Shown: positions 1-9,514, counted from the first letter of the stretch. The stretch is DNA of 64,000 nt from Clostridium sp. (GCA_023663865.1 JAMPGU010000003.1:62001-126000); one strand, 5' to 3'. The notes: a model not told the origin generated them from the sequence alone. A program made the numbers and translations.

Positions 1-717
1 GAGCTTTCCTTCACCGGTTCAAACTCTTTCAGAGCAGCAGGCAGCGGTACAAATGGTACGATTTACAGCGAATGTAAGCTGGGCATAAAGGGTCATGGTA
101 CTGCCGATATTGACGGAGGTCCGAACCTCAGCGGTATCTGCTCTACCGAGTCTGTAACAATCAAGAATGCAACGCTGAACATTACAAGCAAGGCAAAGCA
201 GGGTATTTCCTGTGACAGAAAGGTAACTGTAGAAACAGGTGCTACAATCAATATTGACTCAATGGGTGACGGCATTCACTGCAACAAGTTTGAATATGAA
301 GGCGACAGCACAAGCAAAATTACAATTAAGTCTCTGACTGACAGCAATAGTGCAGATGGTATTGATACAAATGACTGGATTATTATTGACGGCGGAAGAC
401 TTGACATAACAGCATTAACTCCGGGTAAGTATGCTCTTAAAGTCAGAAAGATTATTAAGCAAAAGAATGGCGTATTTGCCATCAACGGCGGAACAGTCAC
501 TGCATCGGGTGCAACGAACTCCAGGCCAACAGCCTGCGGACAAAATACTGTTTTGGCAACAGCTGCTAAGCAAGGCCAGTTTACCGTAGGAGATTATAAA
601 TCAGCAGATAAAGCAAAATCCTTTATCTGTACATCAACAAGTGCAAAGACGGCTTCTTTTGCAGGAACATCTAAGGATATAGGATGGTCAGGTAAGCTGG
701 GCACTGTAACCTTTTAA
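1..717 (+). CDS. carbohydrate-binding domain protein (Cthe_2159/DUF4353-like), 5' end missing
   Basis: The reading frame is open from the first base of the window, so the N-terminus lies outside; 238 codons are visible. The sequence is rich in Gly, Asn, Thr and Ser and has short repeated beta-helix-like turns (TVEXGATINI, KGHGTADIDG, IINGGRLDI-type strands). This is the pattern of the Cthe_2159 family of cellulose/polygalacturonate-binding beta-helix proteins. It lies 20 bp before the CotH gene in the same direction and is probably cotranscribed with it. In many Clostridia this family travels with CotH, VTC-domain and DUF4956 genes; the latter two would lie upstream of the window if present. 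The family call is by pattern; binding specificity cannot be read from the sequence. Confidence 0.72.
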   Translation, partial: ELSFTGSNSFRAAGSGTNGTIYSECKLGIKGHGTADIDGGPNLSGICSTESVTIKNATLNITSKAKQGISCDRKVTVETGATINIDSMGDGIHCNKFEYEGDSTSKITIKSLTDSNSADGIDTNDWIIIDGGRLDITALTPGKYALKVRKIIKQKNGVFAINGGTVTASGATNSRPTACGQNTVLATAAKQGQFTVGDYKSADKAKSFICTSTSAKTASFAGTSKDIGWSGKLGTVTF

Positions 718-737
718 TTAAAATAAGGGAGAATATT

Positions 738-3700
738 ATGAACAAATCATTTAAAAAAATGCTGTCGGTGTTTATAGCCTTTGTCATCATTTTGACAACG
801 CTTGCTATATCACCTTTTACAGCCAGTGCTGCCAACGGACCTGTTGAGGTAGAGAAGGACTATATCTCTATCTGGGCAGACCCGCAGAATGTACTGACCC
901 AAAACAATATCAATCTTGCAAGTGCAAATACCCTGGCAACCTTAGGTGGTATTAAGCCGTATAAGAGAAGTCACAGCTCCGGTTCAGGTATTTCATCAGG
1001 TACGGCAAATTACTATTGGTTTTTCCCGTCCAGTGCTGACCTTGATGCGCTGACCCTTTGGTTTGATACCGGCAATACGGTTACAATCAACGGAACACAG
1101 GTGTTCAGCGGACAAGCAACCGGTATATTCAGTGAGCTGAATGCAGGCGGTATATCAAAGGCTTATACCGTTAAAATCAATAACACAAGCTATACTGTAA
1201 CTGCAATCAAGAGCGGTGATGTTGGCACTGTATATATTGATACGGATTCAGGTTCTTTAAGCGATATCATTGGCAGCTCAGACCACAGCGTCTCCGAGGG
1301 CGGTTCCATTATGATTGTGCAGCCTGACGGAAAGGTTGATTACAACGGCATTATGGAAAAGATGAGCGGCCGCGGTAATGGTACTTGGGGCAGCTCACAT
1401 GATAAAAAACCATTTAATATAAAGCTTGCTAAATCCACCTCTTTACTTGGAATGGGTTCAGCTAAAAAGTGGTGCCTCTTAGCAAACGATGTTGATAAAA
1501 GCTTAGTTAAAAATCAGATTACCTATGATTTTGCAGATTATATCGGCGTTAAGTTTCAGCCCCACTGCAAGCCTGTTGATTTATATGTAAATCAGCAGTA
1601 TATTGGCTCCTATCAGCTGTCTGAAAAGGTTGAAATAAAGTCAAACAGAATTAATATCAGTGATGCATATGAAAACCTTGAGATTGCAAATGGTACTACA
1701 GACCCTGCAACAGGTGCAATTATTCCTGCAGATTTAACAGGCACAGCCGTTCAGACTGTTGGCAAAACAACAGGTGGTCTTTTAGGTAAAAACGATTTTA
1801 CAGGACATACTGTAGGTGCTTATAACTATTCTAATCTTACCTCTCCCAGTGATTATTCAGGCGGATATTTGTATGAGCTTGAAATAAGCAACCGCTGGGT
1901 AAACGAAAATGCAGGCTTCTGTGCTTACAACAGACAGGGCTGGGTAATTAAGAGTGCAGATTATGCCAGCGAGGATATGGTTAAGTACAGCTATAATCTC
2001 CTCTATGCTTTGGGTGCATCGGTGTATAATAATGGTATTGTTCCGAGCACAAGTACAACAACGAATTGTTCAAGTTTATCTTATGCAACAGAAAGATCAT
2101 ATGGTTCACGTTCTATAACAAATCCTGCCCCTGATGCGCAGTATCAGGGCAAGAGCTGGAGTGACCTTTTGGATGCTGAGTCCGCGGTTAAATATTACTG
2201 GACACAGGAATTCTTTAAGAATATGGACTCATCCACATCATCAACCTATTTCTATAAGGACAGTGATGCAGTTGACAGCAAGCTGTATGCAGGCCCTGTA
2301 TGGGATATGGATAATTCATTAGGTATAATAGGCGATGGAGAAGCAAAGCGTTGGGGCTTAACCTATTCCAGCCCTGAGGGCTGGTATACAAAGGGCAGCC
2401 GTATCTATCGTTGGAGATCCGATGATTCAACGATGACATATTCTACGGATAAACAGTCTCCTTTGAATTTCTATGCTGCCCTTGCAACAAACTGCACGGA
2501 TTTCTGGACAATGGCAGAAAAGTACTATTACAAATATATTACACCTGCTGTAGATGTTCTTCTTGGTAATACTGTAGATACAACTGGCAAGCTGAACAGC
2601 ATTGCATATTATGTAAATACGGTTAATAAGAGTGCACAGATGGATGCGATTCGTCAGGATACAACCTACAGTGCATCAAGCTATATTACCTCCCTTACAA
2701 ATTGGGTGAACAACCGTCAGACCTGGATTGACAATAATATTACAAAGGTTGATTTAAGCGGAGCAAGCATCGGCGCAATCAACAATCAGTTCTACACAGG
2801 TGACGAGGTAAAGCCGTCCCTGAGTGTAAAGCTCTTTATTTCAGGCACAGGCACAGTTACACTGGAAGAGGGTCTTGATTATTCTCTCTCCTACGAAAAT
2901 AATGTGAATACAGGCAAGGCTACCGTTACTGTAACCGGTATCGGAAAGTATAAGGGTCAGGTCAGCACAACCTTTAACATTGTTGCAGCTGATATAAGAA
3001 ACTGGCCTTTGACTATTGATAATGCTGCTTATAAGGATATGGAAATCACAGCAGCCTTAACAAATGCAGCCGGAAAAGAAGTTAATTCCTCCGTAAGTTA
3101 TCAGTGGTATAAGGATGGTGCTGCAATTAACGGTGCAGCACAGCAGACTTATACAGTTACAGAGGGTGATGCCGGTTCTGTGATTACCTGCGTTGCTACA
3201 GGTGATGGTGTTAACCTTTCAGGCTCTGTAACATCAAATGTATGTAATGTATTTTCAGGAACAAGACCTGAGGGTTATGACAGAACCATTGCCTCCTGGG
3301 ATTATGATTACACCAATGCTTCAGAAGCACTTATAAGTGCTGCAGCACTGGGTACAGGATATTATTATACTGCTACAGATGGCGAAAAGCAGGCAGACTC
3401 AAACCTCTATGCATCTGTGAATGCAGTGGATGATGCAAAAATTAAGTGGTCAGGTACAGCTGATTTGTATACCAATGATACGATAAGTGATCAGGCACCT
3501 GTAATGGGAACCTCCAAGACAGACGGTCTTGGCTGGGGAACATATCCGTATTTTGAAACGGTTGTTTCAACTGCGGGTTATGAGAATATTAAATTCAGTG
3601 CAAAGCTCGGCGGTACAAAGAAGGGACCGCGTGACTGGAAGCTGCAGTACAGTCTGGACGGAAGCACATATACCGATGTAGCAGGAGCAACCTATTCTAT

Positions 3701-5951
3701 TGTAAAGAATAAAACAATGGAAAATGCCTTTAACGAGGTTGTTCTGCCGGAGGCTTGCAATAACCAGCCTGTAGTTTATATCAGAATGGTTGTTGCCAAT
3801 GACATTGCAATCAATGGTACAAATACCATTGTTAACCAGACAAGCGGTGACGCAGCTGTCAATAACATTAAGGTTACCGGTGCATCCCTCTCTGTTGTTA
3901 CAGAGCTTTATGAGCCGACAGTTGCTACCTCAAATGCACTGACAACTATATTTGATGACAACAATGTTGTTATTACGGACAATAACGGCGGTGCAGATGT
4001 TTATTATTCTGTAAACGGCGGTGAAGATACTCTTTACACCGGTGCGTTTAATCCGTTTAATGCAAAGACAGCAAAGATTGGTGACAAGGCTGTTATTACT
4101 GCATATGCAGCATTTAATGATATTAAGAGTAATGATGTAACATATACTGTAACCTTCGCCGGTGTAGATATTAATGAATTCAGTTATGAGACCTATTCAA
4201 CGGATGTAACCTCCGGTGCAGTTCAGTCTACAGGCGGTGTATATGACCAAAGCGGAAAGATGACAGCATATACTGACGGCGTGTCACAATATGTTCCGCA
4301 GTGGAATGCAGATAAAGGTGCATTCCTGGTAGCACCAGATGACGGTGCTAAGTGGAGTGCAAGCTCCGGCTTTACATATCAAATCAGTACTGCCGGATAT
4401 GATAATGTGAACTTTAGTGCAATGGCTTATACAACAAATCAGGGACCAAACAGCATAAGCCTGCAGTACAGCCTTGACGGAAAAACATATAAAAATGTAG
4501 ATACAAATGTAGTACTTCCTGCTAACGGCGTATTAGAGTATGTATTCCTGACAACAGACCTGCCTCAGGAATGTGATGATAAGGCAGTTGTTTATATAAG
4601 ACTTGCGACTACAGAAAATGCTACCGCTTTGGGTGCAACACTGCATAACAATGCGTCAAAGGGTAATTTGTATGTAAACCATGTTGTTGTTGCCGGTGAG
4701 GATAACGGCAGCTACAAGATGCCTTATACCAATAAATCAACAAACTACTTTGGTGCAAACGGTGTCATTAAGTATGTAAGCCCTGACGGACTTGAAATGA
4801 AATATGCTGTAAGAGACAGCAGCAATCAGATTGTTCTTTCAGGTACTTATCCGCAAACAGGAATACAGCTGTCCACAGCCCTCGGCTTTGATAATACAAA
4901 GCAGGAGCCCTATACAGTAACCATTCATGTTGAAGAGGATGAAGATACAAGTATCGACAACATTGCAACCTATTACTATAAGGGTGAAACGGTTGTTAAG
5001 TTTAACTACAATGACACAACTGCACTGTTCAATGATTATGTATCCGGCGACCTGATGTCAGTTACAAATTCAGCCGGTGCAAACAGCGGTAAGCTTGAAA
5101 TGTATCCGAATGGTGCTGACGCAACACCTTTGACTTATACCAATACCTATGGTGTAAGAGTTTCATACAGCACAATCAATGCATTTGCAGCTTCCAAGAA
5201 GCTTGATAATCCGGCAGGAAATGGATATTGGCTGATTACGACAAGCTCTAAGGGCTTCACAAATTTAACCCTGAATGCAGAACAGCTTAGCTCAAATAAG
5301 GGTCCTCGTGATTGGGGTATTGCTTATAGCACAGATGGTACCAACTTTACTTATGTTGACAATTCAAATGCAAGAGCAATCAGCAATGACGCAGCAACCA
5401 AGCCGGTTGAAACCTATGGTAATTTAGCACTTCCAAGTGCTTGCGACAATCAGGATAAGCTTTACCTTATGGTATTTATCAATGGCGGTGAAAGTGTTGA
5501 CGGTACAGAGCTTGAGCTTATTACAAAGGGCAATACCGGTATTAATGGTGTTGAACTGAGCGGTATTCCGGTTACTGAAAATGTTGCGCTTTCCACAGTG
5601 CTTTTGGCAGATACAAATGATAAAGCAAGTAATATTCCGCTTGCAGGTGCACAGGTTTATGCAGGCAGCAAGCTTGTAGCTGTAACCGATGAAAGCGGTA
5701 AGGCACTTGTTCCTGTTCGTGTTGACGGCAAAACAGTAGTTACCTTAAAGGGTGACGGAATTGCGCCTAGGGATGTTGCTTTTGATACGCTGAACAGCAA
5801 AACAGTACCATTGATGGCATACGACGTAAACAATGATGGTTATGTTAATGCCAAGGACTTTGCAATGATTGTAAAGACTCCGTCCTTATCAGGATATAAA
5901 GATGGTTACAAGAACTTTATTAATGTAAAAACAAACGAATATACCTATTAA
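738..5951 (+). CDS. large secreted CotH-family protein with Ig-like and beta-sandwich modules and C-terminal dockerin-like motif
   Basis: The product has 1737 residues. A signal peptide covers about residues 1-31 (ending TASAA). The CotH (spore coat protein H-like, atypical kinase) domain spans about 190-650, with RGNGTW at 212-217, a K-rich NIKL strand, and WDMDNSLG at 522-529 as the likely metal/ATP-binding aspartates. A GKYKG-type beta repeat follows at about 670-750 and an Ig-like domain (YQWYKDG) at about 755-835. Three homologous beta-sandwich modules lie at about 937-1040, 1214-1305 and 1497-1588, sharing GP-RDW, YS-DG and LP-AC-NQ elements. A carboxypeptidase-regulatory-like stretch precedes one dockerin EF-hand loop (DVNNDGYVNAKDF) near 1695. 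The ribosome site AGGGAG is well placed. The protein is probably anchored or docked at the cell surface; its substrate is unknown. Confidence 0.85.
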   Translation: MNKSFKKMLSVFIAFVIILTTLAISPFTASAANGPVEVEKDYISIWADPQNVLTQNNINLASANTLATLGGIKPYKRSHSSGSGISSGTANYYWFFPSSADLDALTLWFDTGNTVTINGTQVFSGQATGIFSELNAGGISKAYTVKINNTSYTVTAIKSGDVGTVYIDTDSGSLSDIIGSSDHSVSEGGSIMIVQPDGKVDYNGIMEKMSGRGNGTWGSSHDKKPFNIKLAKSTSLLGMGSAKKWCLLANDVDKSLVKNQITYDFADYIGVKFQPHCKPVDLYVNQQYIGSYQLSEKVEIKSNRINISDAYENLEIANGTTDPATGAIIPADLTGTAVQTVGKTTGGLLGKNDFTGHTVGAYNYSNLTSPSDYSGGYLYELEISNRWVNENAGFCAYNRQGWVIKSADYASEDMVKYSYNLLYALGASVYNNGIVPSTSTTTNCSSLSYATERSYGSRSITNPAPDAQYQGKSWSDLLDAESAVKYYWTQEFFKNMDSSTSSTYFYKDSDAVDSKLYAGPVWDMDNSLGIIGDGEAKRWGLTYSSPEGWYTKGSRIYRWRSDDSTMTYSTDKQSPLNFYAALATNCTDFWTMAEKYYYKYITPAVDVLLGNTVDTTGKLNSIAYYVNTVNKSAQMDAIRQDTTYSASSYITSLTNWVNNRQTWIDNNITKVDLSGASIGAINNQFYTGDEVKPSLSVKLFISGTGTVTLEEGLDYSLSYENNVNTGKATVTVTGIGKYKGQVSTTFNIVAADIRNWPLTIDNAAYKDMEITAALTNAAGKEVNSSVSYQWYKDGAAINGAAQQTYTVTEGDAGSVITCVATGDGVNLSGSVTSNVCNVFSGTRPEGYDRTIASWDYDYTNASEALISAAALGTGYYYTATDGEKQADSNLYASVNAVDDAKIKWSGTADLYTNDTISDQAPVMGTSKTDGLGWGTYPYFETVVSTAGYENIKFSAKLGGTKKGPRDWKLQYSLDGSTYTDVAGATYSIVKNKTMENAFNEVVLPEACNNQPVVYIRMVVANDIAINGTNTIVNQTSGDAAVNNIKVTGASLSVVTELYEPTVATSNALTTIFDDNNVVITDNNGGADVYYSVNGGEDTLYTGAFNPFNAKTAKIGDKAVITAYAAFNDIKSNDVTYTVTFAGVDINEFSYETYSTDVTSGAVQSTGGVYDQSGKMTAYTDGVSQYVPQWNADKGAFLVAPDDGAKWSASSGFTYQISTAGYDNVNFSAMAYTTNQGPNSISLQYSLDGKTYKNVDTNVVLPANGVLEYVFLTTDLPQECDDKAVVYIRLATTENATALGATLHNNASKGNLYVNHVVVAGEDNGSYKMPYTNKSTNYFGANGVIKYVSPDGLEMKYAVRDSSNQIVLSGTYPQTGIQLSTALGFDNTKQEPYTVTIHVEEDEDTSIDNIATYYYKGETVVKFNYNDTTALFNDYVSGDLMSVTNSAGANSGKLEMYPNGADATPLTYTNTYGVRVSYSTINAFAASKKLDNPAGNGYWLITTSSKGFTNLTLNAEQLSSNKGPRDWGIAYSTDGTNFTYVDNSNARAISNDAATKPVETYGNLALPSACDNQDKLYLMVFINGGESVDGTELELITKGNTGINGVELSGIPVTENVALSTVLLADTNDKASNIPLAGAQVYAGSKLVAVTDESGKALVPVRVDGKTVVTLKGDGIAPRDVAFDTLNSKTVPLMAYDVNNDGYVNAKDFAMIVKTPSLSGYKDGYKNFINVKTNEYTY

Positions 5952-5998
5952 CTTTCAACATATTTTGAAAGCGGATTGACCTTTAAGGAGAGGGTTTT

Positions 5999-7159
5999 AT
6001 GAAGAAACGAGTTATTTCACTGGTATTAGCGTCTGCTATTATTCTGTCTTCGATTGCCCTCTCCTTTTACGCATATGCCAGCTCCCGTCAACTGACGCTG
6101 AATGTTAAATCTACTGCCGTTATAAATGGTGCAAATGATTTAGAGTGGTTTTATTATACCCCTGATGAGTCAGGCTTATATTCCTTGCTGTCCTATAATA
6201 CGCCTAAAAGTCAGGCTTATCTGTTTGTAATGGAAGAGGACAAGGATACCCATATCAGACAAATGGTTAATCTAGCATATTCCAACAGTGATCCCAACTG
6301 GGAGAAGAATGGCCACGGGAATCTGCAGTTTTGCTTGACTTATCATTTGGATGCAGGTGTTACATATTATTATGCTGTTGGCTGGTATATGGCTGAAAGC
6401 CGTGTGGATGGCTCAACAACAGTCATGCTCAGATGTGATGCCTATGATTCAAATGCAATTGAGAGTATTGATTTCAGCTGTCCTGCAGAGCTGGATGTGT
6501 ATATGAACGGCGCGTGGGAAAATGATGCGAAGGGAAATGAATATTTCAAATATAATTTATCCAGACTGACCTCCAACAGCGTGGTAACCGTTCATTATTC
6601 TAACGGAACCTCCTCTACTGTATACGGTAAAAATGAGGTGGATGGATACCGAATAAGCTATATTGATAATCAGTACGAAAAGCATTGGTACCCCGAGAAT
6701 GACCCGAATTACAACGGAAATATATTCACTGTAAAGATACTGGATAAAACGGCAAGCTGCAGTATTAAGGTATCTTCAAGCTCCAGATATTTGGTTAAGG
6801 GCGTAATCCATAATACCATTGGTGAGCCTGTGGATAATGCGACAATCAGTAACAATGGGCAAAAGCTGGCAGTTACAGATATCAACGGTCAATTTTCATT
6901 TTATATGATTAGCGGTGCGCACACCTTCAATATTTCTACTGCAAGCTCTATTGACAGGGATGTGCTGATGACGATTTCAGCATCTGCTGACAATAATGAT
7001 TTTACGGATAGTCCCTTTGTTTTGTGCAATTGTGATTACGTAAAGGACGGTTATGTTAATGCAAAGGATTTTGCGTATATCTTGAAGAATAAAATTGATG
7101 CGCAGGATGAGTATAAAGCATCCATAAACTTTAACAGGGACAGCTATAACAATTTGTAA
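5999..7159 (+). CDS. secreted protein with carboxypeptidase-regulatory-like domain and dockerin-like C-terminus
   Basis: The product has 386 residues. A signal peptide lies at about 1-28 (MKKR start, hydrophobic core, YAYAS). The middle region (30-260) is not recognised; it contains Tyr-rich beta strands resembling a pre-peptidase or glycan-binding fold. A carboxypeptidase D regulatory-like beta domain lies at about 262-320 (KGVIHNTIGEPVDNATIS). The C-terminus repeats the module of the upstream CotH protein: DYVKDGYVNAKDFAYILK, then a short tail with SINF. The shared end suggests both are delivered to the same cell-surface partner. The ribosome site AAGGAGAGG precedes ATG, and the gene follows the CotH gene by 47 bp, so one operon is likely. 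A strong terminator follows. Confidence 0.75.
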   Translation: MKKRVISLVLASAIILSSIALSFYAYASSRQLTLNVKSTAVINGANDLEWFYYTPDESGLYSLLSYNTPKSQAYLFVMEEDKDTHIRQMVNLAYSNSDPNWEKNGHGNLQFCLTYHLDAGVTYYYAVGWYMAESRVDGSTTVMLRCDAYDSNAIESIDFSCPAELDVYMNGAWENDAKGNEYFKYNLSRLTSNSVVTVHYSNGTSSTVYGKNEVDGYRISYIDNQYEKHWYPENDPNYNGNIFTVKILDKTASCSIKVSSSSRYLVKGVIHNTIGEPVDNATISNNGQKLAVTDINGQFSFYMISGAHTFNISTASSIDRDVLMTISASADNNDFTDSPFVLCNCDYVKDGYVNAKDFAYILKNKIDAQDEYKASINFNRDSYNNL

Positions 7160-7177
7160 AAGCAATAGGATAAATAA

Positions 7178-7216
7178 AAAATCTCTGTATGGCTTCAAAT
7201 ACCATACAGAGATTTT
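7178..7216. terminator. bidirectional intrinsic terminator between dockerin-like gene and pqqD
   Basis: A perfect 15-bp stem (7178-7192 with 7202-7216) has a 9-nt loop. The stem is flanked by A-runs on one side and T-runs on the other, so it can stop transcription from both convergent genes. Confidence 0.9.
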
Positions 7217-7222
7217 GTTTTG

Positions 7223-7489
7223 TTACATATCCATTAAATTGTTTTCATTCAGCATATTTATAAAGTTTTCTATATCCTTTTTTGCAGTGGCAGCGTCAAT
7301 ATCATATTCGTCGGTTACCAGTGCTACTGCCTCATCCATTGTAATGTCCTTGGTGAAGCAGTCCCAAAAGAAAGCACCGCTTTCATTCAGGGTAATCATT
7401 CCGTTAAACTCTTTTGCTTTACTTCCCACAGGAACGACAATGTGTGAGCCGGCTATTTCCCTTTTTGCAAAACCTTTTTTTATTTTCAT
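7223..7489 (-). CDS. lone PqqD-family peptide-binding protein (RiPP recognition element fold)
   Basis: The product has 88 residues with the PqqD pattern: a beta-strand N-terminus (REIAGSHIVVPVG), the NGMITLNESGAFFWD strand-turn-helix, and two helices ending in a hydrophobic FINMLNENNLMD segment. In characterised pathways PqqD-like proteins bind leader peptides and present them to radical SAM or other modifying enzymes. No radical SAM gene, precursor peptide or transporter is adjacent here. The ribosome site AGGAGGC fixes the start. The gene is monocistronic, converges on the dockerin operon and has its own promoter. Confidence 0.82.
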   Translation of the reverse strand: MKIKKGFAKREIAGSHIVVPVGSKAKEFNGMITLNESGAFFWDCFTKDITMDEAVALVTDEYDIDAATAKKDIENFINMLNENNLMDM

Positions 7490-7522
7490 AAAAGCCTCCT
7501 ATACTATTGCTCTCTGATATTT

Positions 7523-7551
7523 AGTATATCAAATATTTTCTTTATTAGCAA
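7523..7551 (-). promoter_or_regulatory. promoter of the pqqD-like gene
   Basis: On the minus strand TTGCTA (7551-7546) and TATACT (7528-7523) are separated by 17 bp, a good SigA-type arrangement upstream of the AGGAGGC ribosome site. Confidence 0.65.
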
Positions 7552-7601
7552 TATATACAAAATAAAAGTGCTAAAATCAGCCAATTTTTTCGTATTTGCT
7601 C

Positions 7602-7630
7602 TTGAAGATATAGTATAAATTGGGTATAAT
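7602..7630 (+). promoter_or_regulatory. promoter of the scaffold/GGGtGRT operon
   Basis: TTGAAG and TATAAT are separated by 17 bp, with a TGGG extension just before the -10. The untranslated leader of about 75 nt is AT-rich and shows no obvious riboswitch. Confidence 0.7.
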
Positions 7631-7712
7631 ATTTTTAATAATTTAAGTAATTATTATTTTAGGCTGTTATATGTATTTGTAATCGGCTTAAAAAATGGAA
7701 GGAGTAATTCAA

Positions 7713-8405
7713 ATGACTTATTCACATGAAGTTGAAACAATGTGTCCTGTAGCTCAGGGCGTTGCTCACGGTGCTGCTCCAATCCCAGAGGAAGCAAAGT
7801 GGGTAAAGGCAAAAGAAATTAAGGATATTTCCGGCTTCACACATGGTATTGGCTGGTGTGCTCCGCAGCAGGGTACCTGTAAGCTTAGCCTTAACATCAA
7901 AGAGGGCGTTATTCAGGAAGCTCTTGTTGAGACTGTTGGCTGCTCAGGTATGACGCATTCAGCTGCTATGGCTGCAGAAATTCTGCCGGGCAGAACAATT
8001 CTTGAGGCTCTTAATACTGACCTTGTTTGTGACGCTATCAATACCGCTATGAGAGAGCTGTTTTTACAGATTGTTTATGGACGTTCACAGAGTGCTTTCT
8101 CTGATGATGGTCTTACAATCGGTGCCGGCCTTGAGGATCTTGGTAAGGGTCTTCGTTCACAGGTTGGTACTATGTATGGTACACTTGCAAAGGGTCCTCG
8201 TTATCTTGAAATGACAGATGGATATGTAACAGGTATTGCACTTGATGAAGACAATGAGATTATCGGCTACAAGTTTGTAAACTTTGGTAAGATGATGGAC
8301 TTCATTAAGGCCGGTGATGATGCTAATACAGCATTTGAGAAGGCTCAGGGCCAGTATGGCAGAGTTAACGATGCTGTTAAGATTATCGACCCAAGAAAAG
8401 AATAA
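7713..8405 (+). CDS. NifU/IscU-like iron-sulfur scaffold-type protein paired with GGGtGRT protein
   Basis: The product has 230 residues. The start is set at ATG 7713 because GGAAGGAG lies 8 bp upstream; an in-frame ATG at 7695 would put that ribosome site inside the gene. Cysteines at 11, 49, 56, 77 and 106 include the VGCSGMTHSAA stretch, which resembles the cluster-binding loop of NifU-type scaffolds. The rest of the protein is longer than IscU and has a DDG/GLEDLGKGLRSQ middle part. The next gene follows after 16 bp, and the pair is recurrent in anaerobic Firmicutes. Codon use (GGT, GCT, CTT, CGT) resembles that of the highly expressed pckG here, suggesting an abundant protein. The exact cofactor and client are unknown. 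Confidence 0.75.
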   Translation: MTYSHEVETMCPVAQGVAHGAAPIPEEAKWVKAKEIKDISGFTHGIGWCAPQQGTCKLSLNIKEGVIQEALVETVGCSGMTHSAAMAAEILPGRTILEALNTDLVCDAINTAMRELFLQIVYGRSQSAFSDDGLTIGAGLEDLGKGLRSQVGTMYGTLAKGPRYLEMTDGYVTGIALDEDNEIIGYKFVNFGKMMDFIKAGDDANTAFEKAQGQYGRVNDAVKIIDPRKE

Positions 8406-8421
8406 TAAGGAGGAAAGTACA

Positions 8422-9420
8422 ATGGCTTTATTTGAATCATATGAGAGAAGAGAAAAGCAAATTCTTGAAGTTCTCGCTAAATACGATATTAAATCAATTG
8501 AAGAGTGCAGAGAAATCTGCAAAGCTAAGGGCTTTGATCCTTATACAATCGTTGAGGGTATTCAGCCAATCTGCTTTGAAAATGCAAAGTGGGCTTATAC
8601 AGTAGGCTGCGCTATTGCTCTTAAAAAGGGTGTAACAAATGCTGCTGATGCTGCTGCCGCTATTGGTGAGGGTCTGCAGTCATTCTGTATTCCGGGTTCT
8701 GTTGCTGATCAGCGTAAGGTTGGTCTTGGTCACGGTAATCTTGGTAAAATGCTCCTTGAGGAGGAGACAGAGTGCTTCGCATTCCTTGCAGGTCACGAAT
8801 CATTCGCAGCTGCTGAGGGTGCTATCGGTATTGCAGAAAAGGCAAACAAGGTAAGAAAGCAGCCACTTAGAGTTATTCTTAACGGTCTTGGTAAGGATGC
8901 TGCTCAGATTATCGCTAGAATTAACGGTTTCACATATGTAGAGACTGAGATGGATTATTATACCGGCGAGGTTAAGGAAGTATTCCGTAAGGCATATTCA
9001 GACGGTCTTCGCTCAAAGGTTAATTGCTACGGCGCAAACGATGTAACAGAAGGCGTTGCAATTATGTGGAAAGAGGGCGTTGACGTTTCTATCACAGGTA
9101 ACTCAACAAACCCAACTCGTTTCCAGCATCCTGTAGCAGGCACATACAAGAAGGAATGTGTTGAAAAGGGTAAGAAGTATTTCTCAGTTGCATCAGGCGG
9201 TGGTACAGGTCGTACACTTCATCCTGATAATATGGCAGCAGGTCCTGCTTCTTATGGTATGACAGATACAATGGGCAGAATGCATAGTGATGCACAGTTT
9301 GCCGGCTCTTCATCCGTACCTGCTCACGTAGAAATGATGGGTCTTATCGGTATGGGTAACAACCCGATGGTTGGCGCAACAGTAGCTTGTGCTGTAGCAG
9401 TCGAGGAAGCTGTAAAATAA
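8422..9420 (+). CDS. GGGtGRT family protein (function unknown)
   Basis: The product has 332 residues. ATG 8422 is chosen because AAGGAGG lies 8 bp upstream; the frame extends further up but without a ribosome site and would overlap the scaffold gene. The diagnostic SGGGTGRT motif is at 258-265, and Gly-rich segments (GLGHGNLGKM, LNGLGKD) look like phosphate or cofactor loops. Conserved-looking Cys residues occur at 51, 63, 89 and 118. The family is named for the motif, and I know of no assigned enzyme activity. Strict operon pairing with a NifU-like scaffold suggests an iron-sulfur-linked or radical-chemistry role, which is inference. Codon bias indicates high expression. The last nine or so codons are duplicated downstream (see the repeat entries). 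Confidence 0.88.
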   Translation: MALFESYERREKQILEVLAKYDIKSIEECREICKAKGFDPYTIVEGIQPICFENAKWAYTVGCAIALKKGVTNAADAAAAIGEGLQSFCIPGSVADQRKVGLGHGNLGKMLLEEETECFAFLAGHESFAAAEGAIGIAEKANKVRKQPLRVILNGLGKDAAQIIARINGFTYVETEMDYYTGEVKEVFRKAYSDGLRSKVNCYGANDVTEGVAIMWKEGVDVSITGNSTNPTRFQHPVAGTYKKECVEKGKKYFSVASGGGTGRTLHPDNMAAGPASYGMTDTMGRMHSDAQFAGSSSVPAHVEMMGLIGMGNNPMVGATVACAVAVEEAVK

Positions 9421-9514
9421 GATAATTTAAAATAGAACCGAGATGTTGGCTGTTGCGCCAACACGAGTGTCCAAAAGTAAGGGCATCCCAAGCGGGATGT
9501 CCTTTGATTTTGGT
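9391..9514. repeat. direct repeat copy 1: 3' end of GGGtGRT gene plus terminator
   Basis: This 124-bp segment contains the last codons of the GGGtGRT gene, a GTTGGC/GCCAAC hairpin and a GGGCATCCC/GGGATGTCC terminator hairpin with TTTGATTTT. It is repeated 213 bp downstream with only a few substitutions. Confidence 0.9.
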
